A stretch of 53,047 nucleotides of DNA from Collinsella sp. Its GTDB lineage: Bacteria; Actinomycetota; Coriobacteriia; Coriobacteriales; Coriobacteriaceae. The position numbers and the translations under genes were made by a program. Of this stretch, positions 42,010 to 50,339 are shown in pieces (the first letter of the stretch is position 1; every line of letters begins with the position of its first letter). The DNA lies in NCBI GenBank assembly GCA_019425005.1, contig JAHYYK010000006.1, forward strand, positions 1 through 53,047. The letters are read 5' to 3'. The notes under the pieces were generated by a model, which saw nothing but the letters and a program-made list of their open reading frames with translations, did not search any database and was not told where the DNA came from.

Positions 42010-42062
42010 CCCGCCAGCCACTGGGGACGGGGTATAAATGGTAGAAGTAAGGAGCGCCGAGT

Positions 42063-42746
42063 ATGGCCGAGAAAACGATTGATATCGCGTCGCCGATCCT
42101 GTCGCGCAATGAGCGCCTGGCAGATCAGCTGCGACAGCGATTTGATGAGACAGGCACCTATGTGATCAATGTGTTGTCGAGCCCTGGCTCGGGCAAGACC
42201 ACTACGATTCTGGGCACCAACGAGCACCTGCGCGACAAGGCCGGCTTGCGCTGCGCCGTCATCGAGGGCGACATCGCCTCGGATGTCGATGCCATTACCA
42301 TGAAGGAAGCCGGCATGCCCGCCATCCAGATCAACACGGGCGGCCTGTGCCACCTTGAGGGCAATATGATCATGGAGGCCGTTGACGCGTTCGACCAGGC
42401 CGTTGGGCTCGATAACATCGATGTCATCTTTATCGAAAACGTGGGTAACCTGGTCTGCCCAGTCGACTTTGACCTGGGTGAGAACCTGTCCATCATGATC
42501 CTCTCGGTGCCCGAGGGCGACGACAAGCCCATCAAGTACCCGGGCATCTTCCAGCACGCTGGCGCGCAGCTGCTCAACAAGGTCGACGTGGCTCCGGCTT
42601 TCGATTTTGACATGGATAGGTATACTAAGACACTCGATGACCTCAATCCGCAGGCGCCGCGGTTTGCCGTGAGCGCGCGCAAGGGCGAGGGCATGGATGC
42701 CTGGTGCGATTGGCTCATCGGGCAGATTGAGCAAGCAAGGGCGTAA
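42063..42746 (+). CDS. hypB: Nickel-insertion GTPase HypB
   Basis: 227 residues. Walker A SSPGSGKTTT near 39; the intersubunit nickel/zinc site Cys-His in TGGLCHLEGNM (about 99) and Cys in NVGNLVCP (about 129); LNKVD near 180 for guanine. No His-rich or CXXCGC N-terminal metal store, so a minimal HypB. Start ATG 42063 follows AAGGAG. With HypA it completes nickel delivery; the other hyp genes are elsewhere. Confidence 0.95.
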   Translation: MAEKTIDIASPILSRNERLADQLRQRFDETGTYVINVLSSPGSGKTTTILGTNEHLRDKAGLRCAVIEGDIASDVDAITMKEAGMPAIQINTGGLCHLEGNMIMEAVDAFDQAVGLDNIDVIFIENVGNLVCPVDFDLGENLSIMILSVPEGDDKPIKYPGIFQHAGAQLLNKVDVAPAFDFDMDRYTKTLDDLNPQAPRFAVSARKGEGMDAWCDWLIGQIEQARA

Positions 42747-42800
42747 GTCGGCCGCCATACGGGCGGGCGTAGCCGCAGAGATACGAGATAGGAGCCTCTT

Positions 42801-45395
42801 TTGAAGCTCATCATCGCCGAGAAAAACGACGCCGCGCGTCAGATTGCCGAGCGTCTGTCCACGGGCAAGCCCAAAAAGGACAAGGTGTACAACACCGCCA
42901 TCTACCGTTTTGAGTGGAAGGGCGAGGAGTGCGTGACCATCGGCCTTGCCGGTCACATCCTAGCGCCCGATTTTTGCGACAGCGTGCTGTTCGATAAAAA
43001 GCTGGGCTGGTATTCGGTCACCGAGGACGGCGAGATGCTGCCGGCCGACATACCCGATGGCCTGGCGCGTCCGCCCTACGACACCAAGCGCAAGCCGTTT
43101 CTTGCCGATGGCATCTCAATCAAGGGCTGGAAACTCGAGAGCCTGCCTTACCTCACCTGGGCGCCCGTCATTAAGCTACCGGCCGAGAAGGAACTCATTC
43201 GTTCGCTCAAGAACCTCGCCAAGAAGTCCGACAGTGTCATCATCGCCACGGACTTCGATCGCGAGGGCGAGCTGATCGGTTCGGACGCCCTCAACAAGGT
43301 GCGCGAGGTTGCGCCCGACCTGCCGGTCGCCCGCGCCCAGTATTCTTCGTTTACCAAGGCCGAGATCACGCAGGCCTTCGATAATCTCGTCTCGCTCGAC
43401 CAGAACCTGGCCGACGCCGGCGAGAGCCGCCAGCACATCGACCTCATTTGGGGTGCGGTGCTCACGCGCTACCTGACGCTCGCCAAGTTTGGCGGCTTTG
43501 GTAACGTGCGCTCTGCCGGCCGCGTGCAGACGCCGACGCTTGCCCTGGTGGTCGAGCGCGAGCGCGAACGCATGGCGTTTGTGCCCGAGGACTATTGGCA
43601 GATCCGCGGCATGGGCGCCGCGCAGGGTGCCGCCGAGGACGACCGCTTTAAGATTGCGCACAAGACGGCGCGCTTTACCGACAAGGATGCTGCTGAGGCG
43701 GCGTACGGCCATGTTGACGGCGTTGCGACGGCAACCGTCGCCGCGGTGACCAAGCGTTCGCGCAAGCAGCAGCCACCCACGCCGTTTGCGACCACCTCGC
43801 TGCAGGCTGCCGCCGCGGCCGAGGGCATCTCGCCTGCGCGCACCATGCGCATCGCCGAGTCCCTCTACATGGCCGGCCTCATCAGCTACCCGCGTGTCGA
43901 CAACACCGTGTACCCCGCGACGCTCGATCTGGGCGCCGTGGTGAGCGACCTGGCAAAGATCAACCCGGCGCTGGCGCCCGTGTGCAAAAAGGTGCTCGCC
44001 GGTCCCATGAAGCCCACGCGCGGCAAGGTCGAGACCACCGACCACCCGCCGATCTATCCTACGGGCGAGGGCGACCCGTCCGCGCTCGATGGCGGCCAGC
44101 GCAAGCTCTACGACCTCATCGCCCGCCGCTTCCTGGCGACGCTCATGGGGCCTGCGACCATCGAGAACACCAAGCTCGAGCTCGATGTGAACGGCGAGCC
44201 GTTCGTGGCTTCGGGCGATGTGCTCGTGACCCCCGGTTTCCGCGAGGCATACCCGTACGGTCTCAAGCGCGACGAGCAGATGCCGCCGCTGGAGCAGGGC
44301 GATACGGTCGACGTGTTCGACATTAAGCTCGAGGCCAAGCAGACCGAGCCGCCCGCGCGCTACAGCCAGGGCAAGCTCGTGCAGGAGATGGAAAAGCGCG
44401 GCCTGGGCACCAAGTCCACGCGCGCGAGCATCATCGAGCGCCTGTACGCCGTGCGCTATCTCAAAAACGATCCCGTGGAGCCGAGCCAGCTGGGTATCGC
44501 CATCATCGATGCGCTGTCGCGGTTTGCCCCGCGCATCACGAGCCCCGATATGACCAGCGAGCTCGACGGCGACATGACCCGCGTGGAGCGCGGCGAGGAC
44601 ACCGAAGAGCATGTCGTGACGCACTCGCGCGCGCTGCTGGCCGGCGTGCTCGACGAGCTGCTCAAGCATACGCAGGAGCTGGGCGACGCCATCAGCGACG
44701 CCGTCACGGCCGATGCGCGCGTGGGCGCCTGCCCCAAGTGCGGCAAGGATTTGGTTATGAAGACGAGTGCCAAGACCCGTGGCAGCTTTATCGGCTGCAT
44801 GGGATGGCCCGACTGCGACGTGACCTATCCGGTGCCGAGTGGCGTCAAGGTAAGCCCGCTCGAGGGCGAGGCCGCCGTGTGCCCCGAGTGCGGTGCGCCG
44901 CGCATTAAGTGCCAGCCGTTCCGCCAGAAGGCCTTCGAGATCTGCGTGAACCCCACGTGCCCCACCAACTACGAGCCCGACCTTAAGGTGGGTGAGTGCA
45001 AGGTGTGTGCCGAGGCCGGACGCCATGGCGACCTGATCGCACACAAGAGCGAGAAGAGCGGCAAGCGCTTTATCCGCTGCACCAACTATGACGATTGCGG
45101 CGTGAGCTATCCGCTGCCGGCGCGTGGCAAGCTCGAGGCGACGGGCGAGACCTGTCCCGAGTGCGGCGCCCCCATCGTGGTGGTCAACACGGCGCGCGGT
45201 CCGTGGCGTATCTGCGTCAACATGGACTGCCCGACCAAGGAGAAGAAGCCCGCCCGCGGCCGCAAGACTGCGACCAAGGCGAGCACGGCGAAGAAAACCA
45301 CGGCAGCAAAGAAGACTTCGACCGCCAAGAAGTCGACTGCCAAGAAGGCTGCCGCGAAAAAGACGACCACCAAGAAGGCGGCCGCCGACAAGTAG
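42801..45395 (+). CDS. topA: DNA topoisomerase IA, archaeal-type, with zinc ribbons and Lys/Ala tail
   Basis: 864 residues from a TTG at 42801 (TAGGAGC upstream). Type IA topoisomerase relaxing negative supercoils. The Toprim domain starts LIIAEKNDAARQIAERLS and has the acidic IIATDFDREGELIG (near 148-161); the catalytic Tyr is in LISYPRVDNTVYP (near 366). The N-terminal lead-in, GLAGHILAPDF and the ESRQHIDLIWGAVLTRYLTL segment follow archaeal topoisomerase I rather than bacterial TopA. Four Cys4 ribbons (from CPKCGKDLV near 648 onward) and a histone-H1-like KKA/KKST tail complete it. Confidence 0.93.
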   Translation: MKLIIAEKNDAARQIAERLSTGKPKKDKVYNTAIYRFEWKGEECVTIGLAGHILAPDFCDSVLFDKKLGWYSVTEDGEMLPADIPDGLARPPYDTKRKPFLADGISIKGWKLESLPYLTWAPVIKLPAEKELIRSLKNLAKKSDSVIIATDFDREGELIGSDALNKVREVAPDLPVARAQYSSFTKAEITQAFDNLVSLDQNLADAGESRQHIDLIWGAVLTRYLTLAKFGGFGNVRSAGRVQTPTLALVVERERERMAFVPEDYWQIRGMGAAQGAAEDDRFKIAHKTARFTDKDAAEAAYGHVDGVATATVAAVTKRSRKQQPPTPFATTSLQAAAAAEGISPARTMRIAESLYMAGLISYPRVDNTVYPATLDLGAVVSDLAKINPALAPVCKKVLAGPMKPTRGKVETTDHPPIYPTGEGDPSALDGGQRKLYDLIARRFLATLMGPATIENTKLELDVNGEPFVASGDVLVTPGFREAYPYGLKRDEQMPPLEQGDTVDVFDIKLEAKQTEPPARYSQGKLVQEMEKRGLGTKSTRASIIERLYAVRYLKNDPVEPSQLGIAIIDALSRFAPRITSPDMTSELDGDMTRVERGEDTEEHVVTHSRALLAGVLDELLKHTQELGDAISDAVTADARVGACPKCGKDLVMKTSAKTRGSFIGCMGWPDCDVTYPVPSGVKVSPLEGEAAVCPECGAPRIKCQPFRQKAFEICVNPTCPTNYEPDLKVGECKVCAEAGRHGDLIAHKSEKSGKRFIRCTNYDDCGVSYPLPARGKLEATGETCPECGAPIVVVNTARGPWRICVNMDCPTKEKKPARGRKTATKASTAKKTTAAKKTSTAKKSTAKKAAAKKTTTKKAAADK

Positions 45396-45422
45396 CGGTG
45401 CAGCCGAAACATTGCCCAAAAC

Positions 45423-45461
45423 AAAAACGAGCGAGGGTCCCATGATCCCCGCTCGTTTTTT
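45423..45461 (+). terminator. Terminator of topA
   Basis: Stem of AAAACGAGCG-AGGG with CCCC-GCTCGTTTT (about 45423-45437 with 45447-45459), followed by TT. Confidence 0.85.
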
Positions 45462-45466
45462 GCGTA

Positions 45467-45520
45467 GTCATTGGGGACGTTCTTGAATGACTAGTCGTTT
45501 AAGAACGTCGCATGCGACTA
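45467..45520. repeat. GGGGACGTTC palindromic-repeat relic
   Basis: AGTCATTGGGGACGTTCTTGA followed by a partial inverted partner (TTTAAGAACGTC). Same family as 37941-38015. Confidence 0.65.
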
Positions 45521-46492
45521 GTTCACCTCGACGGGCTTGGCGCCGGGATAGCGGTCCTCAAAGTCCTGACGGTACTTATTGTCATTGGTGCCCGCCACGT
45601 TGTCGCGTGACAGCGGCGCCACGATCTCATTCTTGTGGTCCGCGGGCTTTGCGTACTTCAGGCTGATCTCCCAGGCATCGCAGATCGCGTCAATGCGGTG
45701 GTCCAGGTCGTCATACAGGGCAACGATGTCTTTCCAGGAGCTGTAGTTCTTAGAGCTCGTCGGGACGTCCAGGTCCTCGACGATGTCGTAATACTGCTCG
45801 ATGGTATCCTCCGTGCGCTCGGCGACGTCGGCGAGATTTTGACGGGCGGTGCGATCTTCTTCCAGATAGCTGCCATTGAAGGCCTGCGCGCAGGCGCGGA
45901 CCTGGCTATCGAGATCTTCGAGCAGATCGTAGTATTCGCTCAGGCGACGGTAGAGGTTCTGCTCGGAGAGGGTTGCTTCGCCGTCGTCCTCGTCGTCATC
46001 ATCGTAGAGGCTATTGGGGTCGTCGAGAGGCTTGAGGTCATCATCGTCAACATCATGGTGCAGCTTAGTAATCTCGGCAGTCGTTTGCGTGGCGGCGTTG
46101 TCGAAAGGCTTGATCACAAAAAAGATGACCAAGGCGATGATAATTGCCACGAGCACAACGATAACGGCGATAAGCGCCTTGGTGCTGCTCTTTTTGGCGG
46201 CGGGGGCCTGTGGTGAATCAGGCGCGTACGTAGATGCCGGTTGCTGTTGGGGCGGGGTGTCCGCGACGGGTATGCGCTGCGTCGTTTCGACCGCTGCGGG
46301 GCTGGCGGCGGGGTCGGGGCGATAGGCGAGGGGGTCGTCCGGCTTAGCTTGCGGCGTATCGAGGAAGCCGGTCTGCTCAAACGCGGGTTGGCCATTGCTT
46401 GCGGTTGTCTGCTCAACGGGTGCACCGCATGAGGTGCAGAACTTGGCATCATCTGCAAGAAGTTTGCCGCACGAGGCGCAATACCGAGACAT
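45518..46492 (-). CDS. Zinc-ribbon membrane protein of unknown function
   Basis: 324 residues from ATG 46492 (AAAGGAG upstream). An N-terminal zinc ribbon (CASCGK...CTSCGAPV, 4-26), a Pro/Gln-rich linker (30-105), one transmembrane helix (about 108-130) and a C-terminal extracytoplasmic domain rich in Asp/Glu (DDDDLKPLDDPN, YDDDDEDDGE) with helical segments (EQYYDIVEDLDV). Topology: ribbon in, acidic domain out. Many Coriobacteriia and Firmicutes have such orphan proteins; function unknown. TATAAT (complement of 46530-46535) is a good -10. Confidence 0.88.
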   Translation of the reverse strand: MSRYCASCGKLLADDAKFCTSCGAPVEQTTASNGQPAFEQTGFLDTPQAKPDDPLAYRPDPAASPAAVETTQRIPVADTPPQQQPASTYAPDSPQAPAAKKSSTKALIAVIVVLVAIIIALVIFFVIKPFDNAATQTTAEITKLHHDVDDDDLKPLDDPNSLYDDDDEDDGEATLSEQNLYRRLSEYYDLLEDLDSQVRACAQAFNGSYLEEDRTARQNLADVAERTEDTIEQYYDIVEDLDVPTSSKNYSSWKDIVALYDDLDHRIDAICDAWEISLKYAKPADHKNEIVAPLSRDNVAGTNDNKYRQDFEDRYPGAKPVEVN

Positions 46493-46529
46493 TGCCACTC
46501 CTTTCGCCACATTTCAAATCAATACGACG

Positions 46530-46535
46530 ATTATA
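46530..46535 (-). promoter_or_regulatory. -10 box of the zinc-ribbon gene
   Basis: Perfect TATAAT on the minus strand, 38 bases before the ATG. A weak -35 (TGCCGA) lies 17 bases upstream, at the edge of the adjacent palindromic repeat. Confidence 0.55.
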
Positions 46536-46560
46536 CCCAGCGCTCAAAAAAGTCGGCAGT

Positions 46561-46650
46561 TAGGGACGTTCCTTTTCTGCCGGCACTTTAGGAACGTCCC
46601 TAGCTGTCGCCTAGTCATTTAAGAGCGTCCCCAATGACTACCCAATGACT
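46561..46650. repeat. GGGACGTTCCT palindromic repeat with an adjoining single arm
   Basis: Perfect 13-base inverted repeat (46561-46573 and 46590-46602) around a GCCGGCA loop, followed by an AGTCATTTAAGAGCGTCCCC arm up to about 46640. Divergent gap between the zinc-ribbon gene and tmk. Confidence 0.75.
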
Positions 46651-46740
46651 AGGCCCGATTTGGGACGCGCCGAGCACTGGGGTATCATGGCTTGGTTGAT
46701 ATATCTGCATTTACGCGCCTTGTAGGAAGGGGCTGCGCCC

Positions 46741-47424
46741 ATGGCTTTTGAGCCCGCTCAACATAGCTTTATCACGCTCGAGGGCGTCGACGGCGCCGGC
46801 AAGTCCACGCAGGCGCGCCTGCTGGCTCGCGCGCTCGAACTCGCTGGCTACCAGGTTGTGAGCCTGCGCGAGCCGGGCGGCACCGCCATTAGCGAAAAGA
46901 TCCGCGCTCTGCTGCTCGACCCCGCCAATACGGCGATGGGCGACACCTGCGAGTTGCTACTCTACGAGGCAGCGCGTGCCCAGCTGGTGCACGAGGTCAT
47001 CGCACCTGCCCTCGCTGCCGGCAAGGTGGTCCTGTGCGACCGTTTCTACGATTCCACGACCTGCTACCAGGCGTTTGCCGACGGCCTCGATCGCCAGATA
47101 GTGTGCGATGCCAATAACCTGGCCGTCGCGGGAACACACCCGGCGCTCACGCTCGTCTACCACATCACGCCCGAGCAGGCGGCGCTACGCATGGCAGCCC
47201 GTGGCGCGGCAGATCGCATGGAGGCAAAAGGCATGACATTCCAGGAGCGTGTTTACCAGGGATTTTGCGCCATTGCTGCCGAGGAGCCAAACCGCGTAAA
47301 GCTCATCGACGCCACTGCGACCGTCGAGGAAGTCTTCGAGAAGACGGTCGAGCAGATTCGCGCGTACGGTCTCGTCATTTCGCAAGATGCTGTCGTCGCC
47401 GCGCTTGCCAAGGAGGCCGAGTAA
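46741..47424 (+). CDS. tmk: Thymidylate kinase
   Basis: 227 residues. Phosphorylates dTMP to dTDP. P-loop ITLEGVDGAGKSTQARL (about 12-26), the DRX motif VVLCDRFYDSTTCYQ (about 97-110) and a LID region RGAADRMEAKG. Directly followed by holB (one base between) in the common tmk-holB-ricT order. TATCAT at 46683-46688 may be the -10. ATG 46741 has GAAGGGG. Confidence 0.96.
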   Translation: MAFEPAQHSFITLEGVDGAGKSTQARLLARALELAGYQVVSLREPGGTAISEKIRALLLDPANTAMGDTCELLLYEAARAQLVHEVIAPALAAGKVVLCDRFYDSTTCYQAFADGLDRQIVCDANNLAVAGTHPALTLVYHITPEQAALRMAARGAADRMEAKGMTFQERVYQGFCAIAAEEPNRVKLIDATATVEEVFEKTVEQIRAYGLVISQDAVVAALAKEAE

Positions 47425-47425
47425 C

Positions 47426-48553
47426 ATGGCCCCCGCTCAGGCAAGCCTGCTGGCCAAGCTCGACACCCAAGAGCGCGTTCGCGATTTTTTGACCAACGCC
47501 GTCGCCAGCGGCCGCGCATCGCACGCCTACCTGTTTTTGGGCGCTCCCGGTGCCGGCAAGCTCGATGCCGCATGGGCGCTCGCCCAGGCCTTCCTGTGCG
47601 AGCAGGACGGCTGCGGAGCATGCGACAGCTGCGTACGCGTTGCTCGGCATACGCATCCTGACGTGCACTATTACACGCCCGAGAGCGCCACAGGCTACCT
47701 CATTGCCCAGACCCGCGAGCTGCTCGATGACGTGCCGCTGGCGCCCATCCGTGCCAAGGCCAAGGTCTACATCATCGATCGTGCCGAGCAACTGCGCGCT
47801 AACACCGCCAACGCGCTGCTCAAGACACTCGAGGAGCCGCTCGAGGGCGTTATGTTCATCTTGTTGGGCACCTCGGCAGACGTGATGTTGCCCACCATCG
47901 TGAGCCGCTGTCAGTGCGTGCCGTTTCGGCTGGTGTCGCCCACCGTGGCCGCGCAGGCCGTGAGCCGCGCGACGGGTCAGGATCTCGCGCGTTGCCGCAT
48001 GGCGGTCGCCGTGGCGGGAAGCCCCACACGCGGCATCGAGTTCCTTAAGAGTGCCGAGCGCCAGGATGCTCGCCGCCAAATGGTCCGCGCCATCGATTCG
48101 CTCATCGCTGCCGACGAGGCTGATGTGCTCAGCCGCGCCAAGTCGCTCATCGTCGCCGTTAAGGCGCCGCTCGCCGAGGTCAAGTCCACACAGGAAAAGG
48201 TGCTCGAGCAAAACGCCGACTACCTGTCGCGTGGAGCATTGAAGCAGCTTGAGGACCGCAACAAGCGCGAACTCAACGCGCGCGAGCGTTCGGGTATCAT
48301 GGAAGCGCTGGCGAGCGCGCGGACGCTCATGCGCGACGTGCTGCTGACACTTCAGGACGAGGCGGCCGACGTCGTGAACGAAGACGTGCGCGACACGATC
48401 GGGCGGCTTGCCGCCGCGACGAATGCTGCGGGTGCCACCCGGGCGCTCGAGGCGGTCGCGACCGCCGAGCGCAACATCGCCAGAAACGTTACTCCCCAGC
48501 TGGCCATCGAGGTCATGCTGTTCGATATCAGGAAGGCACTGAAATGCCGTTAG
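47426..48553 (+). CDS. holB: DNA polymerase III delta' subunit
   Basis: 375 residues from ATG 47426, with AAGGAGG inside the tmk end. Clamp-loader subunit of replication. AAA+ fold with AYLFLGAPGAGKLDAAWALA: the P-loop Lys is followed by Leu instead of Ser/Thr, as in non-hydrolysing delta'. Zinc module CGACDSC...HTHPD near 60-75, sensor region LLKTLEEPLEGVMFILL and SRCQCVPFR near 165. Overlaps ricT by ten bases. Confidence 0.93.
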   Translation: MAPAQASLLAKLDTQERVRDFLTNAVASGRASHAYLFLGAPGAGKLDAAWALAQAFLCEQDGCGACDSCVRVARHTHPDVHYYTPESATGYLIAQTRELLDDVPLAPIRAKAKVYIIDRAEQLRANTANALLKTLEEPLEGVMFILLGTSADVMLPTIVSRCQCVPFRLVSPTVAAQAVSRATGQDLARCRMAVAVAGSPTRGIEFLKSAERQDARRQMVRAIDSLIAADEADVLSRAKSLIVAVKAPLAEVKSTQEKVLEQNADYLSRGALKQLEDRNKRELNARERSGIMEALASARTLMRDVLLTLQDEAADVVNEDVRDTIGRLAAATNAAGATRALEAVATAERNIARNVTPQLAIEVMLFDIRKALKCR

Positions 48554-50238
48554 TCGTACCCGTTAAGTTTACCTACGCCTCGCGCGACCTGTGGTTTGAC
48601 CCGCAGGATCTGGATATCCTCGAGGCCGATTATGCCATTTGCTCCACCGAGCGCGGGACCGAGATCGGCCTGGTCACGGCCGATCCCTTCGAGGTGCCGC
48701 AAGATGAGATCGGCCAGCCGCTCAAGCCCGTGCTGCGCGTGGCGAGCGACATCGACCTGCAGCTTGCCGACGACCTGGCCATCCAGGGCGACGAGGCGAT
48801 GGTCGATTTCCGCCGTCTCGTCAAAGAGCTCGACCTCGAGATGAAGCCGGTCGGCGTCGAGTACCTGTTTGGCGGCGAGAAGGCCGTGTTCTACTTTGCG
48901 GCCGAGGAGCGCGTCGATTTTCGTCAGCTCGTCAAGGACCTGTCCTCGACGCTGCACATTCGCGTCGACATGCGTCAGATCGGCGTGCGCGATGAGACCC
49001 GCCTTGTGGGCGGCTATGCCCAATGCGGACAGGAGCTCTGCTGCACGCGCTTTGGCGGACAGTTTGAGCCCGTCTCGATTCGCATGGCAAAAGAGCAGGA
49101 CCTGCCGCTCAACTCGTCCAAGATCAGTGGCGTTTGCGGCCGCCTGATGTGCTGCCTGCGCTATGAGTTCGAGGCGTACAAGGACTTTAAGAGCCGTGCG
49201 CCCAAAAAGAAGACGCTCATCGATACGCCGCTTGGCAAGGCGCGTATCCAGGAATATGACACGCCGCGTGAGCAGCTGGTGCTGCGCCTGGAGAACGGCA
49301 AGGTCTTTAAGGTCAACCTGGCCGATATGACGTGCTCGGAGGGCTGCAAAAAGAAGGCCGCCGAACAGGGCTGCAATTGCCGCCCCGACTGTGTGACGCG
49401 CGATGTGCTCGAGCGCATCGAGTCGCCCGAGATGCGCCTGGCGCTCATGGAACTCGATCGCGAGAACGGCGTTGACGTGGGCGATGGCCTGTCGAGTGCC
49501 GATCGTCTGGCCGGCACATCGATGCCCAAGCGCCGTCGTCGCGATGCCGAATCCGATGCTCGCACCGCTCAGGGCCAGGGCGAGGGCCGTGGCCGTGGAA
49601 AGGGCCGCGGCAAGGCCGAGGCACCCGAGGCCGAGGAGGCAGCTGGTGGCCGTCGCCGCCGCAAGCGCGCGGCGTCCGTCGACAATGGCGAGGCCGCGGG
49701 TAAGAACGCTTCCCGCGAGCGCGAGGCTCAGCAGCCCCAGCAGCAAAACCGCGGCGGTGGCATGAACCCCACGCGTCGTCGCCGCCGTCACCTGTCGAGC
49801 GAGGAGCGCGAGGACGCCTTCCGCGCCGCAGCCGCTCGCGAGGCCGGTGCCGCTCCCAAGGGTGGCTCGGGTTCCGACGCGCCTGCCGACAAGGGCGGCA
49901 AGCCGCGTGGTGAGGAGGAGCGCATGCCACGTCCGCGTCGTCGCCATTCCTCGGGCACGCAGCAGAAGCCCTCGGTTCCTTCTGTGGCCGATCAGGTTTC
50001 GGATGGCGAAGTCAAGGTCACGCGCCGTCGTCCCGGGGATGGCGGGGGAGCGGCTGCCAAGGCTTCGCGTGGCGCCGCTCGCGACGAGCGCGAGCCGCGC
50101 GAGGATCGCGGTGGCGAGGGCTCGGCCGACCAGGGTCAAAAGCGCCGTCGCCGCCGTCGCTCCCGCAAGCCGCGCCAGGACGGCGGCGAAGGCTCGACCC
50201 GCACCTCGTCCGCACCGCAACCGCCTACCGGCGAATAG
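48544..50238 (+). CDS. ricT: PSP1-domain protein RicT (YaaT) with long basic tail
   Basis: 564 residues, about twice the ~275 of Bacillus YaaT. Residues 1-275 form the PSP1 module: LVTADPFEVP, FYFAAEERVDFRQLVKDLSS, and the Cys signature CGQELCCTRFGG...GVCGRLMCCLRYE (about 160-204), which in RicT binds an Fe-S cluster within the RicAFT complex that matures mRNA with RNase Y. No RicA or RicF gene is adjacent. The remaining ~290 residues are low complexity, rich in Arg, Gly, Ala and Gln, with RRRR runs; they may bind RNA or the nucleoid. It starts inside holB. Confidence 0.9.
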   Translation: MPLVVPVKFTYASRDLWFDPQDLDILEADYAICSTERGTEIGLVTADPFEVPQDEIGQPLKPVLRVASDIDLQLADDLAIQGDEAMVDFRRLVKELDLEMKPVGVEYLFGGEKAVFYFAAEERVDFRQLVKDLSSTLHIRVDMRQIGVRDETRLVGGYAQCGQELCCTRFGGQFEPVSIRMAKEQDLPLNSSKISGVCGRLMCCLRYEFEAYKDFKSRAPKKKTLIDTPLGKARIQEYDTPREQLVLRLENGKVFKVNLADMTCSEGCKKKAAEQGCNCRPDCVTRDVLERIESPEMRLALMELDRENGVDVGDGLSSADRLAGTSMPKRRRRDAESDARTAQGQGEGRGRGKGRGKAEAPEAEEAAGGRRRRKRAASVDNGEAAGKNASREREAQQPQQQNRGGGMNPTRRRRRHLSSEEREDAFRAAAAREAGAAPKGGSGSDAPADKGGKPRGEEERMPRPRRRHSSGTQQKPSVPSVADQVSDGEVKVTRRRPGDGGGAAAKASRGAARDEREPREDRGGEGSADQGQKRRRRRRSRKPRQDGGEGSTRTSSAPQPPTGE

Positions 50239-50282
50239 CGCCCGTAAACGGATGCAACCTGTCTGACCCCAGCACCTCTGGG

Positions 50283-50336
50283 TATCATGGCTCTACACCG
50301 ACAACCCTCCCTTCGCCTTCGCGTAGGGAGGGTTGT
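50283..50336 (+). promoter_or_regulatory. comF promoter -10 and ribosome-site hairpin
   Basis: TATCAT at 50283-50288 is a likely -10. A perfect 12-bp stem (50301-50312 with 50325-50336, 12-base loop) then lies just before the comF ATG at 50340. The right arm contains the only Shine-Dalgarno (AGGGAGGG, 50325-50332), so the hairpin would hide it. Confidence 0.65.
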
Positions 50337-50339
50337 GTC

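Noticed and set aside
43176..45443. 755-codon minus-strand frame
   Set aside because: Antisense to topA; Arg/Leu/Gly-rich shadow frame.
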